This document shows positions 45,901 to 55,199 of a stretch of DNA of 64,000 nucleotides, one piece after another. The notes below the pieces were generated by a model. The model did no database searches. It saw only the letters and a program-made list of their open reading frames with translations, and was not told where the DNA came from. This DNA is from Streptomyces sp. NBC_01551 (GTDB taxonomy: Bacteria; Actinomycetota; Actinomycetes; Streptomycetales; Streptomycetaceae). Position 1 is the stretch's first letter. Each line of letters opens with the position of its first letter. The DNA lies in assembly GCF_026339935.1 (NCBI RefSeq), contig NZ_JAPEPX010000001.1, forward strand, positions 1,656,501 through 1,720,500. Reading direction: 5' to 3'. The position numbers were made by a program, and so were the translations under genes.

Positions 45901-48330
45901 CTCCAGCCAGATCTCGCCGGTCCGGGTGACGTCGATGGCGCGGTCGGCGGCGACGTCCTTGGTGCCGTCCTTGTCGATGACGAGGTAGCCGACGGAGGAG
46001 GCGCCGGGCTTGAGCTTGACGTAGGCGAAAGCGCCGTACGCGTCGCGGCCGGTGAAGGGGTGCCCCTCGGGCCAGGGCGTGGCTTCGCCGTCGGCGATGT
46101 CGCCCCAGGCGTGGAGCCGCCAGTCGCTGTAGTCGCCGTCGGGGCGGTTGTAGTGGACGACGGCGTAGTCGCGCTGGGTGGCGGTGGGGACGGGGGTGGG
46201 CGGGGTCTGGCCGGCGACGGACCCGGCGAGGGCGCTCGCGGTGCGGCCGGAGGCGTCGATGACGACGGCCTTGTAGCGCAGGGCGGTGCCGGCCGGGGCC
46301 GTGATGTGCTGGGTGACCTTGTACGGGGCGTGGTCGGCGGAACCGAGCACCTGCCAGGCGTCGTTGCCGGTCTGGGCGGCGAAGACCACCCGGCCCGGGC
46401 CGCCTCCGGTGACGTCGGCGGAGAGCTCGACCGTGCCGGTGGCGCCGGGGGCCGGGGCCTTCAGGGTCAGGGCGGGCTTGGTGGCGGGGGCGGCGAGCGG
46501 GGCGACGCCCTGGAGGACGACCGAGCCGAGGGCGGGGACGACGACGGTGAGCTTGCCGGCCGCGGAGGCGCGGATCAGGGCGGTGCCGCCGTACAGGGTG
46601 CGGTACTGGGCGCCGGCCGGGGCGTCGATCTCGACGGTCCGGGACTCGGCGGCGTTGTTGGCGGCGACGAGGTACTCGGTGCGGGAGCGTGCGTTCGCGC
46701 GGATGTCCGTCCGGGCGAAGGCGTAGACGGAACCGTCGGAGAAACGTTCGCTCTGGACGCCGTCGCGCAGGGCCGGGTGGTCCTTGGTCAGCTTCGAGAG
46801 AGCACTGATCTGCTTGTAGAGCGGGTGTCCCGGATCGTAGGCATCGCTCGCATGGGTGCGCGCCGTGCCCAGCTGGTCGTCGTCCAGGTAGTCGGCGACC
46901 CGGGAGGCGAACAGCGGTTGCCGGGCGTCCTTGTCGCCGCCCGCGCCGGTGAAGCCCTGCTCGTCACCGGAGTAGATCACCGGGTTGCCCCGGGAGAGGA
47001 ACATCAGCTCGTTGGCGAGCCGGTAGCGGTCCAGCAGCTCCTGCTCCCCCGCCCCCGGACGGTCCTGCTTCAGGAAGGTGCCGAAGCGGCCCATGTCGTG
47101 GTTGCCGAGGAAGGTGACCTGCTCGTACGCGTTGGCCTTGTCGGTGGTGTACCGGTAGTCGTCGGCCAGCACCGAGCCCAGCCGGGAGGCCGCCGCGCCC
47201 TGGGAGGCGTACGCGCGGATCGCGTCCTGGAGCGGGAAGTCGAGGGTCGCGTCGAGGCGCCCGCGCGTCACGTACGGGGAGGTGACGGCGGTGTCGGCGG
47301 AGTAGACCTCGCCGAACATGAAGAAGTCCTCGCGGCCGCGCCGGGCGGCGTACTTGTCGAGGGCGGTCGCCCACTGCGTCCAGAACCCGGTGTTGACGTG
47401 CTTGACCGTGTCGATCCGGAAGCCGTCGATGTCGAAGTCCTCGACCCACTTCTCGTAGATCTTCTCCATCCCGCTCACGACCTCGGGACGCTCGGTCCAC
47501 AGGTCGTCGAGCCCGACGAAGTCGCCCTGCTCGGAGGACTCACCCGCGAAGGTGGAATCACCCCGGTTGTGGTACATCGCCGGGTCGTTGAGCCAGGCCG
47601 GGGACTTCAGGTTCTTCTTCGCCTCGGGGACGAAGGGGGTGCGCGGGAAGGTGCCGGCGCCGGTCTTCGGGAACCCCCGCTTCCCGTCGGCGTAGTCGGA
47701 GTCCTCGAAGGGCACGCCGTCCTTCGTCAGATAGGGGAAGGCGCCCTTGGAGAGGTACGAGTAGGAGGCCTCGCGGTAGTCGACGACATCGGCGGTGTGG
47801 TTGGTGATGACGTCGAAGAAGACCTTCATCCCCTTCTTGTGCGCCTTGTCGATCAGCCGCTCCAGGTCGGCGTTGGTGCCGAAGTGCGGATCGACCTGCG
47901 TGAAGTCGGTGATCCAGTAACCGTGGTACCCGGCGGAGGCGTCGGCCCCCTTCCCCTGCACCGGCTGGTTCTTGAAGATCGGCGCCATCCAGATGGCGGT
48001 GGTGCCGAGCCCCTTGATGTAGTCGAGCCGGTCGGTCAGGCCCTTGAGGTCGCCGCCCTGGTAGAAGCCCTTGTCCGTCGGGTCCAGACCCGTCTCCAGC
48101 CGGGTGCCGGTCAGCCCGCCCCGGTCGTTGCGCGGGTCGCCGTTCGCGAACCGGTCCGGGAGGACGAAGTAGAACTGCTCCCGGGTCAGATCGTGCCGCG
48201 CCGGCTCGGCGGCCAGTTTCGCGTCCGAGGGCGGGGCCGGCGGCCGGGGTGCGGCGGCCGCGGCGGGGAGGGCGGGCAGGAGCGTCACGGCCAGGGCGGC
48301 GGCGAGCACTCCTGCGGCGGGGCGTATCAA
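42964..48330 (-). CDS. pul: secreted bifunctional alpha-amylase/pullulanase
   Basis: 1788 residues. Signal peptide (residues 1 to about 28). First GH13 domain (about 40-600): HYGYW-type [17 protein letters not shown], nucleophile region [11 protein letters not shown] (about 302-312), acid [10 protein letters not shown] and LGNHDMGRF. Then starch-binding regions: repeated [18 protein letters not shown] and [19 protein letters not shown], typical of CBM41 pullulanase modules, and a CBM48-type segment ([19 protein letters not shown]). Second GH13 domain of pullulanase type (about 1190-1788) with [20 protein letters not shown] (about 1388) and [11 protein letters not shown] (about 1428). It would cut both alpha-1,4 and alpha-1,6 bonds of starch outside the cell. 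The long frame is uninterrupted. Confidence 0.95.
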   Translation of the reverse strand: MIRPAAGVLAAALAVTLLPALPAAAAAPRPPAPPSDAKLAAEPARHDLTREQFYFVLPDRFANGDPRNDRGGLTGTRLETGLDPTDKGFYQGGDLKGLTDRLDYIKGLGTTAIWMAPIFKNQPVQGKGADASAGYHGYWITDFTQVDPHFGTNADLERLIDKAHKKGMKVFFDVITNHTADVVDYREASYSYLSKGAFPYLTKDGVPFEDSDYADGKRGFPKTGAGTFPRTPFVPEAKKNLKSPAWLNDPAMYHNRGDSTFAGESSEQGDFVGLDDLWTERPEVVSGMEKIYEKWVEDFDIDGFRIDTVKHVNTGFWTQWATALDKYAARRGREDFFMFGEVYSADTAVTSPYVTRGRLDATLDFPLQDAIRAYASQGAAASRLGSVLADDYRYTTDKANAYEQVTFLGNHDMGRFGTFLKQDRPGAGEQELLDRYRLANELMFLSRGNPVIYSGDEQGFTGAGGDKDARQPLFASRVADYLDDDQLGTARTHASDAYDPGHPLYKQISALSKLTKDHPALRDGVQSERFSDGSVYAFARTDIRANARSRTEYLVAANNAAESRTVEIDAPAGAQYRTLYGGTALIRASAAGKLTVVVPALGSVVLQGVAPLAAPATKPALTLKAPAPGATGTVELSADVTGGGPGRVVFAAQTGNDAWQVLGSADHAPYKVTQHITAPAGTALRYKAVVIDASGRTASALAGSVAGQTPPTPVPTATQRDYAVVHYNRPDGDYSDWRLHAWGDIADGEATPWPEGHPFTGRDAYGAFAYVKLKPGASSVGYLVIDKDGTKDVAADRAIDVTRTGEIWLEQGKEPARTDRPDSPPADQTKAVLHHRRADGAYDGWGLHVWTGAANPTDWSKPLMPTRTDSYGAVYEVPLAAGATSLSYILHKGDEKDLPSDQSLDLLATGHEVWMLGGQANLLLPQPAGSSAALDLTKAQAVWIDRDTLAWNAPAAAASVQLLASREGSVKAANGALTGADTARWLRLAKSGLTEAQKRKFPHLASYTAYTVDPRDRGRVREALRGQLVASARAANGAVLAATGVQLAGVLDDLYATNARLGPVFDDGRPTLSVWAPTAQQVALELDGRTVAMRRDDATGVWSVRGERSWTGKPYRYAVTVWAPSTGQIVRNLVTDPYSTALTTDSTHSLAVDLADPKLAPPGWRGLRKPAAVPFASAQIQELHIRDFSVADRTSRHPGQYLAFTDADSAGMKHLRALAASGTSYVHLLPAFDIGTIPEKPSDRTEPACDLKVYAPDSQEQQACVAAAAAKDAYNWGYDPLHYTVPEGSYASDPNGTARTVEFRKMVQSLNGAGLRSVMDVVYNHTVASGQSDKSVLDRIVPGYYQRLLADGSVATSTCCSNTAPENAMMGRLVVDSIVTWAKEYKVDGFRFDLMGHHPKDNILAVRAALDALTLQKDGVDGKKIVLYGEGWNFGEVADDARFVQATQKNMAGTGIATFSDRARDAVRGGGPFDEDPRVQGFASGLFTAPNASPANGTPEQQRARLLHAQDLIKVGLSGNLASYVFTDTSGRRTKGSEVDYNGAPAGYAAAPGDALAYADAHDNESLYDALTYKLPQGTPEADKARMQVLAMAVGTLSQGPALSQAGTDLLRSKSLDRNSFDSGDWFNAIHWDCGDGAGNGFGRGLPPAADNRAKWPYAKPLLTGPAPACADITGASAAYRDLLRIRTTEPSFGLTTAQAVQANLAFPLSGKEETPGVITMTLGDLVVVFNSTPDTRHQRVADLAGRAYALHPVQAAGADAAVKRSAYDARTGEFTTPARTVAVFKRS

Positions 48331-48363
48331 GGCGGTTCTCCTTGGTTACGTGTCGCGTGGATG

Positions 48364-48408
48364 AGGGCCGCCCGGCGGTGGCGGGGTCGTGATGTGCCGG
48401 GCGGCCCT
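48364..48408 (-). terminator. hairpin between amylase and pullulanase genes
   Basis: 13-bp perfect stem (AGGGCCGCCCGGC and complement), 19-nt loop, downstream of the amylase stop and just upstream of the pullulanase start. It may act as a terminator or attenuator. Confidence 0.65.
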
Positions 48409-48433
48409 GGTCTGTGGGGCGGTCGGCCGCGGG

Positions 48434-50137
48434 TCAGCTCCGCCAGGTGTCGGACAGCAGGGCCGTGCCGCTCGCCGGGACGGTGGCGGCGCGGTTGGCG
48501 CCGCTCTCCCAGGTGACGTTCCCGGCGGCGTCCTTGCGGACGTACTTGTACGAGAAGGCGGTGCCCGGCGGGAGCGTCACGTCGAGCTTCCAGACGGGGT
48601 AGGCCGCCGGGTCGAGCTTGAGGGCGCCGGCGGTGTTCCAGTTGCCGAGGGCGCTCTGGTCACCGGTGACGTAGATGTTCTGCCCCGGGGCGGTGGTGGC
48701 GTTGACGGCGAAGGAGGCGCCGGCGCCGACCGGCGTACCACTGCCGCCGCCGCAGGTACGGGCGTTCACGTGCAGCGCGACGACGGTTCCGGCGCCGAGG
48801 GTGGCGGTGAACTGGCCGGAGGAGCCGACGGTGACGGTGCGACCGCTCTGGACGTCGCAGTAGTTCCCGGCCGGCAGGGAGGTCTGGAAGGTGCGGGTCA
48901 GGGCCGAGCCCTCGTGGTTGATGGCCACGTACGCCTTGGCACCGCGCCCGAAGGCGATCTGGTCGCCGCCGTTGTCCCACCAGTTGGTGACGCCCTCGCC
49001 GCGGGCCGCGTTGCGGAAGCCGACCATGGAGGAGATCTCCCGCCAGGCGTGCTGGCACTTCCAGCCGTCGGAGTAACAGGCGCTCACCGCGCCGCCGTTC
49101 GGCGGCCCGGCGTCCTTGTCGCTCCACTCGTACCCGGAGTGCACGTCCGGGGAGCCGTAGGGCCAGGCCAGCATGAACACGCTGGCGAGGGTGTAGGCCG
49201 AGCCGTCCTTGTAGTTCAGGGTGTCGCCGACCCGCTCGGTGTCGTGGTTGTCGACGAAGACGGCGGACCGGCCGCTCGCCATGTACCCCCACGCCTCACC
49301 GAAGTTCTTCAGGTAGGCGAGGTTCTCGCTCTGGAAGACCCGCTTCAGATCCCGGGCGTACCGGAACTCCTGCACGTCACCGCTGCCGAGGTACTCGGAC
49401 GGCGAGACGGCCTCACCGGCCCCGGATATCGCCTCCTGCTTCCAGTAGACGGAAGGATTCGTCAGCCGCGACTTGATGTTGGCGAGGTCGGCGGCCGGCA
49501 TGTGCTTGGCGGCGTCGATCCGGAACCCGTCGACGCCCAGCGACAGCAGGTCGTTCAGGTACCCGGCGATCCGGCCGCGCACGTACTCCTCACCGGTGTC
49601 CAGGTCGGCGAGCTGCACGAGCTCGCAGTTCTGCACGTTGGCGCGGTCCTGGTAGTTGGAAATGGTGACGCGGCAGTCGTCCATGTCGGCCCCGGAGTAG
49701 AGCCCGGGGTAGCCGTACTTCGTGTACGAAGACCCCCCGGTCCCCACCCCGTCACCCGCGGCCATGTGGTTGATGACGGAGTCGGCGACGACCTTCACCC
49801 CGGCGGCGTGGCAGGTGTCGACCATCGCCTTGAAGGCGGCCCGGTCACCGAGCCGCCCGGCGATCTTGTAGCTGACGGGCTGGTACGAAGTCCACCACTG
49901 GGGACCCTGGATGTGCTCCTGGGGCGGCGAAACCTGCACGTACCCGTACCCGGCGGGCCCGAGCGAATCCGTACAGGCCCGGGCGACGGACTCGAAGCGC
50001 CACTCGAACAGCACGGCGGTGACGTCCTTGCCCCCGGGCGCGGCGGCGACGGCGACGGGCGCCTGCGCGCCGAGGCCGGTGGCGGCAAGTGCGGTGACGG
50101 CGAAAAGAGTTGCAGCTCTGACGGCTCTGGCAGGCAT
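48434..50137 (-). CDS. aml: secreted alpha-amylase with CBM20
   Basis: 567 residues, ATG with AGGAGG upstream. Signal peptide of about 30 residues. GH13 core: [21 protein letters not shown] (nucleophile D208), the acid in YWKQEAISG (E235), FVDNHD (D299); C domain to about 460. A starch-binding CBM20 (about 470-567) shows [17 protein letters not shown] and [17 protein letters not shown]. Typical endo-acting Streptomyces amylase. A repeat array resembling MalR/Reg1 operators lies 60-90 bp upstream, consistent with maltose induction. It is the gene upstream of the pullulanase, in the same direction. Confidence 0.96.
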   Translation of the reverse strand: MPARAVRAATLFAVTALAATGLGAQAPVAVAAAPGGKDVTAVLFEWRFESVARACTDSLGPAGYGYVQVSPPQEHIQGPQWWTSYQPVSYKIAGRLGDRAAFKAMVDTCHAAGVKVVADSVINHMAAGDGVGTGGSSYTKYGYPGLYSGADMDDCRVTISNYQDRANVQNCELVQLADLDTGEEYVRGRIAGYLNDLLSLGVDGFRIDAAKHMPAADLANIKSRLTNPSVYWKQEAISGAGEAVSPSEYLGSGDVQEFRYARDLKRVFQSENLAYLKNFGEAWGYMASGRSAVFVDNHDTERVGDTLNYKDGSAYTLASVFMLAWPYGSPDVHSGYEWSDKDAGPPNGGAVSACYSDGWKCQHAWREISSMVGFRNAARGEGVTNWWDNGGDQIAFGRGAKAYVAINHEGSALTRTFQTSLPAGNYCDVQSGRTVTVGSSGQFTATLGAGTVVALHVNARTCGGGSGTPVGAGASFAVNATTAPGQNIYVTGDQSALGNWNTAGALKLDPAAYPVWKLDVTLPPGTAFSYKYVRKDAAGNVTWESGANRAATVPASGTALLSDTWRS

Positions 50138-50199
50138 GCGGGGGGCCTCCTGGCGGGAGAGGTGGGGATGGCTGCGACCGTAGGGGCCAGGTAAGAGCC

Positions 50200-50227
50200 C
50201 TGCAAGAGTTTGCGCAAGAGATTGCAG
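50200..50227 (-). promoter_or_regulatory. candidate MalR operator of the amylase gene
   Basis: 28-bp imperfect palindrome: CTGCAA at one end, TTGCAG at the other, TTGCGCAA in the centre. It contains the CTTGCGCAA core also seen at the malE site. Confidence 0.65.
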
Positions 50228-50370
50228 AATTGTTTCCGAGGCGTGTCCTGCCGTCCAGGTTGATCCGGTACCAGCCCGCAGGGTCAGGCACGATTGACCG
50301 CCGGGGGGTCTGACGGGAGTTCAGCTGGGGGCGAGAGAAGGGGAGGGGCGGGGAGGGGCGGGGTCGGCTT

Positions 50371-50656
50371 GTCCGGTATCCAGGTCGGGCGGAATGGGAC
50401 AGGGTTGGGGACTTCCCGCCAGTCTCACTGTCCTTCCGGTTCGGTCCGGCCCGTCAAGGGCGCTCACTGCGTTCGCGTCGCTTCGCGATGGCCTTCGGCC
50501 ACCCTTGACCGACCGGCCCGAACCGGAATGCCAAAGACTGTCGGGAACCCCCCAAAGAAACGGTCAGGGGGAACCTTTCCAACCCCTCGGGAGCGAGACG
50601 CCTGAACGGGGGCCCTGCCTCCCGGCAACGCCGCCCTCCGGGCGGAACCCCCTCCG
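50371..50656 (+). repeat. left arm of a 286-bp perfect inverted repeat
   Basis: Reads GTCCGGTATCCAGGTCGGGC onward and is, base for base, the reverse complement of 51275-51560. It contains an internal hairpin (50434-50528) with near-complementary 27-base arms, and within its loop a TGGCC-TTC-GGCCA mini-hairpin. No credible gene; the open frames in it are mirrored identically in the other arm. Confidence 0.95.
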
Positions 50657-50704
50657 AACCCACCCACAACCGCACCCAAATGACAAGGAAGGGCAGGGCG
50701 CGTC

Positions 50705-50768
50705 AGATCGCTACGCGCTCCTCGCCTCACGCGTCTGCGACCCGTCTGTGGCCGGACATAAGCCGCCC
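50705..50768 (+). repeat. nested module, copy A
   Basis: Begins AGATCGCTACGCGCTCCTCG and ends CATAAGCCGCCC. About 60 of 64 bases match copy B on the opposite strand. Confidence 0.85.
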
Positions 50769-51096
50769 ACGATCGCTACACAGCGCGGACCGGCCCGCGA
50801 CCGCAGGTCGTCGTGGGCTGATGGGCTGAGATGGAGGCCTTCCGGAGCGAAAAGGCGAGGAAATCAACCTGCATTGCAGTCAGGACCAATTCCACCCCAC
50901 AGACATCCCCCAAACCGTCCGAATACGGACACTTTCTGGCCTTCCGAAGACTCGACGCCCTCCAACCTGCACGAAAAGACGAAATCGAGCTCCTGGCACC
51001 CCACCACACCCCGCCGACAGCCCCATCGGCCACCAGCAGGCCATATCGAGCACCGTCAGGCCGCAGACGCCCACCGCGACCGCCCATTCACATCTC

Positions 51097-51160
51097 GGGC
51101 GGCCTATGTCCGGCCACAGACGGGCCGCACACGCGTGAGGCGAGGAGCACGTAGCGATCT
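51097..51160 (-). repeat. nested module, copy B (inverted)
   Basis: Reverse-strand copy of 50705-50768, four mismatches by eye. Confidence 0.85.
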
Positions 51161-51226
51161 GGGGCGGCTTATGAACAGCCACAGGCGGGCCGCAGACGCC
51201 AAGCCGAGCGGAGCGCGTAGCGATCC
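51161..51226 (-). repeat. nested module, copy C (tandem to B, more diverged)
   Basis: Shares GATCGCTACGCGCTCC, GTCTGCGGCCCG, CTGTGGC and CATAAGCCGCCCC with A and B, in the same order, immediately adjacent to B. Confidence 0.7.
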
Positions 51227-51274
51227 GACGCGCCTGGCCCCCCTTTGGTACTTGGATGCGGCTGGGGGCGGGTC

Positions 51275-51560
51275 CGGAGGGGGTTCCGCCCGGAGGGCGG
51301 CGTTGCCGGGAGGCAGGGCCCCCGTTCAGGCGTCTCGCTCCCGAGGGGTTGGAAAGGTTCCCCCTGACCGTTTCTTTGGGGGGTTCCCGACAGTCTTTGG
51401 CATTCCGGTTCGGGCCGGTCGGTCAAGGGTGGCCGAAGGCCATCGCGAAGCGACGCGAACGCAGTGAGCGCCCTTGACGGGCCGGACCGAACCGGAAGGA
51501 CAGTGAGACTGGCGGGAAGTCCCCAACCCTGTCCCATTCCGCCCGACCTGGATACCGGAC
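51275..51560 (-). repeat. right arm of the 286-bp perfect inverted repeat
   Basis: Exact reverse complement of 50371-50656. It ends 20 bp from the stop codon of the LacI gene at 51580, so the element fills the space between that gene and the amylase promoter. Confidence 0.95.
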
Positions 51561-51579
51561 AGCAGACCCCGCCCAGGCG

Positions 51580-52590
51580 TCAGGAATCCGCCGGGGCCTG
51601 GGCGGTGGAGCCGCGGACTACCAGTTCCGGTTGGAAGATGTACTCCGTGCGTTGGACCGGGGTGCCGCCCACCGATTCGAGGAGGGCGCCCACCGCCGCC
51701 GTGGCCATGGCGCGGACCGGTTGGCGGACCGTGGTGAGCGGGGGGTCCGTGAAGGCGATCAGCGGGGAGTCGTCGAAGCCGACCACCGAGACGTCCTCGG
51801 GGACGCGCAGGCCGCGTTCGCGGGCCGCGCGGATGACGCCGAGGGCCATGGGGTCGCTGCCGCAGACAATGCCCGTGCAGCCGCGGTCCAGGAGGGCGCC
51901 GCCCGCCGCGTGGCCGCCTTCGACCGTGAACAGGGTGCGCTGGATGCGGCCCTCCGCCTCGGCCGACGGCAGCGCCGCCTTGAAGGCCGCCTCCTTGCGG
52001 GCCGAGGGGACGTACCGCGTCGGCCCGATGGCCAGGCCGATCCGCCGGTGGCCCAGGTCCGCCAGGTGACGTACCGCCATGTCCGCCGCCGCCCGGTCGT
52101 CCGGGGAGATGAACGGGGCGTTGACCTGCTCGTTGAAGCCGTTGATCAGGACGAAGGGGATGCCCCGGGAGGCGAGCCGCTGGTAGCGCGACGGGTCCGC
52201 CGCCGCGTCCGCGTGCAGGCCCGACAGGAACATGATCCCGGTGACGCCCCGCTCCACCAGCTGCTCCACCAGCTCGTCCTCGGTGGCCCCGCCCGGCGTC
52301 TGCGTGCACAGCACCGGCGTGTAGCCGTGGCCCGCCAGCGCCTGCTCTATGACCTGCGCGAACGCCGGGAAGATGGGGTTGGTGAGCTCCGGGATCAGCA
52401 GGCCCACCAGGCCGTTGCTGCGGCGGCGCAGCCGTACCGGCCGTTCGTAGCCCAGCACGTCGAGCGCGGCCAGCACCTTGTGCCGGGTGCCGGCCGCGAC
52501 GCCCGATTTCCCGTTGAGCACGCGGCTGACGGTCGCCTCGCTGACCTGGGCCTGCGCGGCGATGTCCGTCAGCCGGAGAGGGGAAGTCAC
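51580..52590 (-). CDS. LacI family regulator, MalR paralogue
   Basis: 336 residues from GTG at 52590, overlapping the alpha-glucosidase stop as GTGA. N-terminal HTH and hinge (LRLTDIAAQAQVSEATVSRV, NGKSGVAAGTR, residues 5-40), then a periplasmic-binding-protein-like core with VGLLIPELTNPIFPAFAQVI and SVVGFDDSPLIAFTDPPLTT. Very similar along its length to the second LacI protein at 59387-60418, whose sequence agrees better with known MalR/Reg1. It is last in the malEFG-agl-lacI run, giving possible autoregulation. It may bind the same or related maltose operators. Confidence 0.93.
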   Translation of the reverse strand: MTSPLRLTDIAAQAQVSEATVSRVLNGKSGVAAGTRHKVLAALDVLGYERPVRLRRRSNGLVGLLIPELTNPIFPAFAQVIEQALAGHGYTPVLCTQTPGGATEDELVEQLVERGVTGIMFLSGLHADAAADPSRYQRLASRGIPFVLINGFNEQVNAPFISPDDRAAADMAVRHLADLGHRRIGLAIGPTRYVPSARKEAAFKAALPSAEAEGRIQRTLFTVEGGHAAGGALLDRGCTGIVCGSDPMALGVIRAARERGLRVPEDVSVVGFDDSPLIAFTDPPLTTVRQPVRAMATAAVGALLESVGGTPVQRTEYIFQPELVVRGSTAQAPADS

Positions 52591-54215
52591 CCCTGCCACC
52601 ACACCGCCGTGTCCGCCCCGAGGAGCCCGGGGTCGGCCGGGTCGGCCGGGTCGGCGCTGGTGAGGAGCACCGTGCCCGGCGGGGTCATGCGGACGGCCTC
52701 GCCCGTCGCGTTGACGGTGCAGACGAAGCCGCCGCGACGGAACGCAAGTACGCCCGCGGGCGCCTGAAGCCACTCCACCGCGTCGCCCGCGCCCAGGTCC
52801 GCCCGCTCGCGGCGGATCCGCAGCGCGGCCCGGTACAGCTCCAGGGTGGAGGCCGGGTCGCCCGTCTGGGCCTCGACGCTCAGCGATGCCCACTGCTCCG
52901 GCTGCGGCAGCCAGCTGCCGCCGTCGCCGAAGCCGTACGGGGCCTCGGTCCCGGACCAGGGCAGCGGCACGCGGCAGCCGTCGCGCAGTCCGTCCTGGCC
53001 GTTCTCCTTGAAGAAGGAGGGGTCCTGGCGCACCTCGTCGGGGAGGTCGGTGACCTCGGGCAGGCCGAGTTCCTCGCCCTGGTAGACGTACGCCGAACCG
53101 GGCAGCGCCAGCATCAGCAGCGCCGCCGCCCGCGCCCGGGCCAGGCCCTGCTCGCCACCCCCGTACCGGGTGACGTGACGTACCACGTCGTGGTTGGACA
53201 GCACCCACGTCGTCGGAGCACCGACGGGGCGCATCGCGTCCAGGGAGTCGTCGATCGCCGCGCGCAGCGCCTCGGCGTCCCAGCCGGTGCCCAGGTAGTG
53301 GAAGTTGAAGGCCTGGTGCAGCTCGTCGGGGCGCAGGTAGAGCGCGGTGCGGTCGGCGCTCGGCGTCCAGGCCTCGGCGACGCCGATGCGGTCGCCGGCG
53401 TACTCGTCGAGGACCTTGCGCCAGGAGCGGTAGATCTCGTGGACGCCGTCCTGGTCGAAGAAGGGCAGCACCTGGTTGCCGAGCAGCTTGAGCTGCTCGT
53501 CGCGGCCGAGGTCGGGCAGGCCGGGGGCCTTGACGAGGCCGTGGGCGACGTCGATGCGGAAGCCGTCGGTGCCGAGGTCGAGCCAGAAGCGCAGGATGGA
53601 GCGGAACTCGTCCTGGACGGCGGGGTGTTCCCAGTTGAAGTCGGGCTGCTCGGGCGCGAACAGGTGCAGGTACCACTCGCCGTCCGCGACGCGGGTCCAG
53701 GCGGGTCCGCCGAAGATGGACTCCCAGTCGTTGGGCGGCTCGGTGCCGTCGGCGCCCCGGCCCGGGCGGAAGTGGAAGCGTTCCCGCAGCGGGGTGCCGG
53801 GGCCTTCGCGCAGCGCCTGCTTGAACCATTCGTGCTGGTCGGAGCAGTGGTTGGGAACGAGGTCGACGATGATGCGCAGGCCCAGGGCGTGGGCTTCGCG
53901 GATCACGGCGTCGGCGTCGTGCAGGGTGCCGAACATGGGGTCGATGGCCCGGTAGTCGGCGACGTCGTAGCCGGCGTCGGCCTGCGGGGAGGCGTAGAAG
54001 GGGCTGAGCCAGACGGCGTCGACGCCCAGTTCCTTGAGGTAGGGCAGCCGGCGCCGGATCCCTTCGAGGTCCCCCATACCGTCCCCGTTGCTGTCGGCGA
54101 AGCTGCGCGGATAGACCTGGTAGATCACCGCTTCTCTCCACCAGCCGGGCCGGGTGCCGGTGGTGGTGGGAAGGCCACTGTCCGAAGTCAGTGCGTCGGC
54201 GAGGTGCTGGGTCAT
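52587..54215 (-). CDS. aglA: GH13 alpha-glucosidase (copy 1)
   Basis: 542 residues from ATG with AAGGAC upstream. No signal peptide: intracellular. GH13 oligo-1,6/alpha-glucosidase group: WWREAVIYQVYPRSFADSNG start, nucleophile D222 (FRIDVAHG), acid E281 (GVAEAWTPS), D343 (SNHDVVRH). It releases glucose from imported maltodextrins. Fourth gene of the leftward malEFG-agl-lacI operon; 71 nt after malG. Most of it has diverged from copy 2 (57720-59360), but a 193-bp stretch is nearly identical. Confidence 0.95.
   Translation of the reverse strand: MTQHLADALTSDSGLPTTTGTRPGWWREAVIYQVYPRSFADSNGDGMGDLEGIRRRLPYLKELGVDAVWLSPFYASPQADAGYDVADYRAIDPMFGTLHDADAVIREAHALGLRIIVDLVPNHCSDQHEWFKQALREGPGTPLRERFHFRPGRGADGTEPPNDWESIFGGPAWTRVADGEWYLHLFAPEQPDFNWEHPAVQDEFRSILRFWLDLGTDGFRIDVAHGLVKAPGLPDLGRDEQLKLLGNQVLPFFDQDGVHEIYRSWRKVLDEYAGDRIGVAEAWTPSADRTALYLRPDELHQAFNFHYLGTGWDAEALRAAIDDSLDAMRPVGAPTTWVLSNHDVVRHVTRYGGGEQGLARARAAALLMLALPGSAYVYQGEELGLPEVTDLPDEVRQDPSFFKENGQDGLRDGCRVPLPWSGTEAPYGFGDGGSWLPQPEQWASLSVEAQTGDPASTLELYRAALRIRRERADLGAGDAVEWLQAPAGVLAFRRGGFVCTVNATGEAVRMTPPGTVLLTSADPADPADPGLLGADTAVWWQG
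53033..53225. repeat. 193-bp tract shared with the second alpha-glucosidase gene
   Basis: Reverse complement matches 58716-58908 at 192 of 193 positions by eye; similarity drops abruptly at both ends. Covers codons from VGAPTTWVLSNHD to the DLPDE segment. Confidence 0.9.
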
Positions 54216-54258
54216 GTCGTCCTTGGAGAGATCGGGCCGGGGGTGAGAGGGGGCAGGC

Positions 54259-54308
54259 AGGGGGGTCAGCCCTGGATCGCGGAAGGGGGGTCAGCCCTTG
54301 GTCGCGCC
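54259..54308. repeat. two 25-bp tandem copies at the malG 3' end
   Basis: AGGGGGGTCAGCCCT followed by a TCGCG-containing tail occurs twice with a 25-bp period. The right copy contains the malG stop codon (54291-54293). Confidence 0.8.
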
Positions 54309-55199
54309 TGCCGTCATCCCGGCGACGAGGTGACGCTGGGCGAAGAGGAAGAAGAACGCCGCGGGGATGGCGATGAGGACCGAGGCGGCCGTCATCGGGC
54401 CCCAGTTGGCGGTGTACTGGGTCACGAAGGTCTGCAGGCCGCCGGCCAGGGTGAGGTTCTCGTCGCCGACCATGAAGGCGGAGGCGTACGCGACCTCGCC
54501 CCAGGCGGTGATGAACGAGTAGAAGCCGGTGACCGCGAGGCCGGGCTTGGCCAGCGGCAGGATGAGGCGCCAGAAGGTGCCGAAGGGGTTGAGCCCGTCG
54601 ACCCGCCCGGATTCGTCGATCTCGACCGGGATGGTGTCGAAGAACCCCTTCATCATCCAGGCGCAGAACGGCACGGCGATGGTGAGGTACGTGATGATCA
54701 GGCCGAGCGGCTGGTTGAGCAGCCCCATCTGTCCCATGAGGTTGTAGAGCGGGACGATGAGGATGGCCATGGGGAACATCTGCGTGATGAGCAGGGTCCA
54801 CATCAGCGGCTTCATGCCGGGGAACTTGAACCGGCTGACGGCGTATCCGGTGGTGGCGGCGATGAAGACACCGAGGACGGTGGTGATGCCGGCGACCAGG
54901 ACGGAGTTGCCGAACCAGGTGAAGAAGGAGGTCTCCTCCACCAGGTAGCGGTAGTTGTCGAAGGTGGGTTCCTTGACGAAGTCCGTGGTGATGGCGTGCT
55001 TCGCGGGCTTGAGCGAGGTCAGTACGACCCACAGCACCGGGAAGACGGCGATCACGGAGGCCACGATCAGGGTGGCGTGCAGGCCGACGGAGGCCAGCGG
55101 GGAGCGCTTGCCGCGCGCGGGGGCCGCCGTGCGGGAGGCCGCCGGACGGGCGGGCGTACGGGCCGACGTGGCCGCGGACGTATCGGAGGTCACGGTCAC
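54291..55199 (-). CDS. malG: maltose/maltodextrin ABC permease MalG
   Basis: 302 residues from GTG at 55199, overlapping the malF stop (GTGA). Ala/Thr-rich cytoplasmic start of about 30 residues, six transmembrane helices, and the ATPase-docking EAA loop near FFDTIPVEIDESGRVDGLNP (about 195-214), a variant of EAAxxDG. Forms the import channel with MalF. No malK is in the window; in Streptomyces the shared ATPase MsiK, encoded elsewhere, serves such transporters. Confidence 0.95.
   Translation of the reverse strand: MTVTSDTSAATSARTPARPAASRTAAPARGKRSPLASVGLHATLIVASVIAVFPVLWVVLTSLKPAKHAITTDFVKEPTFDNYRYLVEETSFFTWFGNSVLVAGITTVLGVFIAATTGYAVSRFKFPGMKPLMWTLLITQMFPMAILIVPLYNLMGQMGLLNQPLGLIITYLTIAVPFCAWMMKGFFDTIPVEIDESGRVDGLNPFGTFWRLILPLAKPGLAVTGFYSFITAWGEVAYASAFMVGDENLTLAGGLQTFVTQYTANWGPMTAASVLIAIPAAFFFLFAQRHLVAGMTAGATKG

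Larger units (their letters stand above)
50657..51274. other. 618-bp centre between the inverted repeat arms
   Basis: No supported gene. Outer parts carry degenerate copies of a 64-66-bp module (50705-50768 on +, 51097-51160 and 51161-51226 on -). The core (about 50830-51010) is noticeably less GC-rich than the window and includes the palindrome CTGCATTGCAG (50869-50879). The intergenic gap as a whole is 1442 bp. Confidence 0.7.

Noticed and set aside
44137..48516. 1459-codon open frame on the + strand opposite the pullulanase gene
   Set aside because: High-GC shadow frame: composition is Gly/Val/Arg/Asp-rich without motifs, and the opposite strand encodes a full GH13 enzyme.
50394..51467. 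357-codon ORF across the inverted-repeat element, and its mirror-image ORFs
   Set aside because: The predicted peptides in the two arms are identical only because the DNA arms are identical; the peptides are Pro/Arg/Ser-rich without domain signs and no ribosome sites are seen.
50371..51560. Insertion sequence interpretation of the inverted repeat
   Set aside because: No transposase-like ORF, no target-site duplication at the outer ends, and arms far longer than usual IS terminal repeats. A non-autonomous element remains possible.
51580..55032. 1150-codon frame appearing to fuse malG-region sequence to the LacI regulator
   Set aside because: The LacI gene has its own GTG start at 52590 coupled to the glucosidase stop; the upstream part is an out-of-frame shadow of agl and malG.
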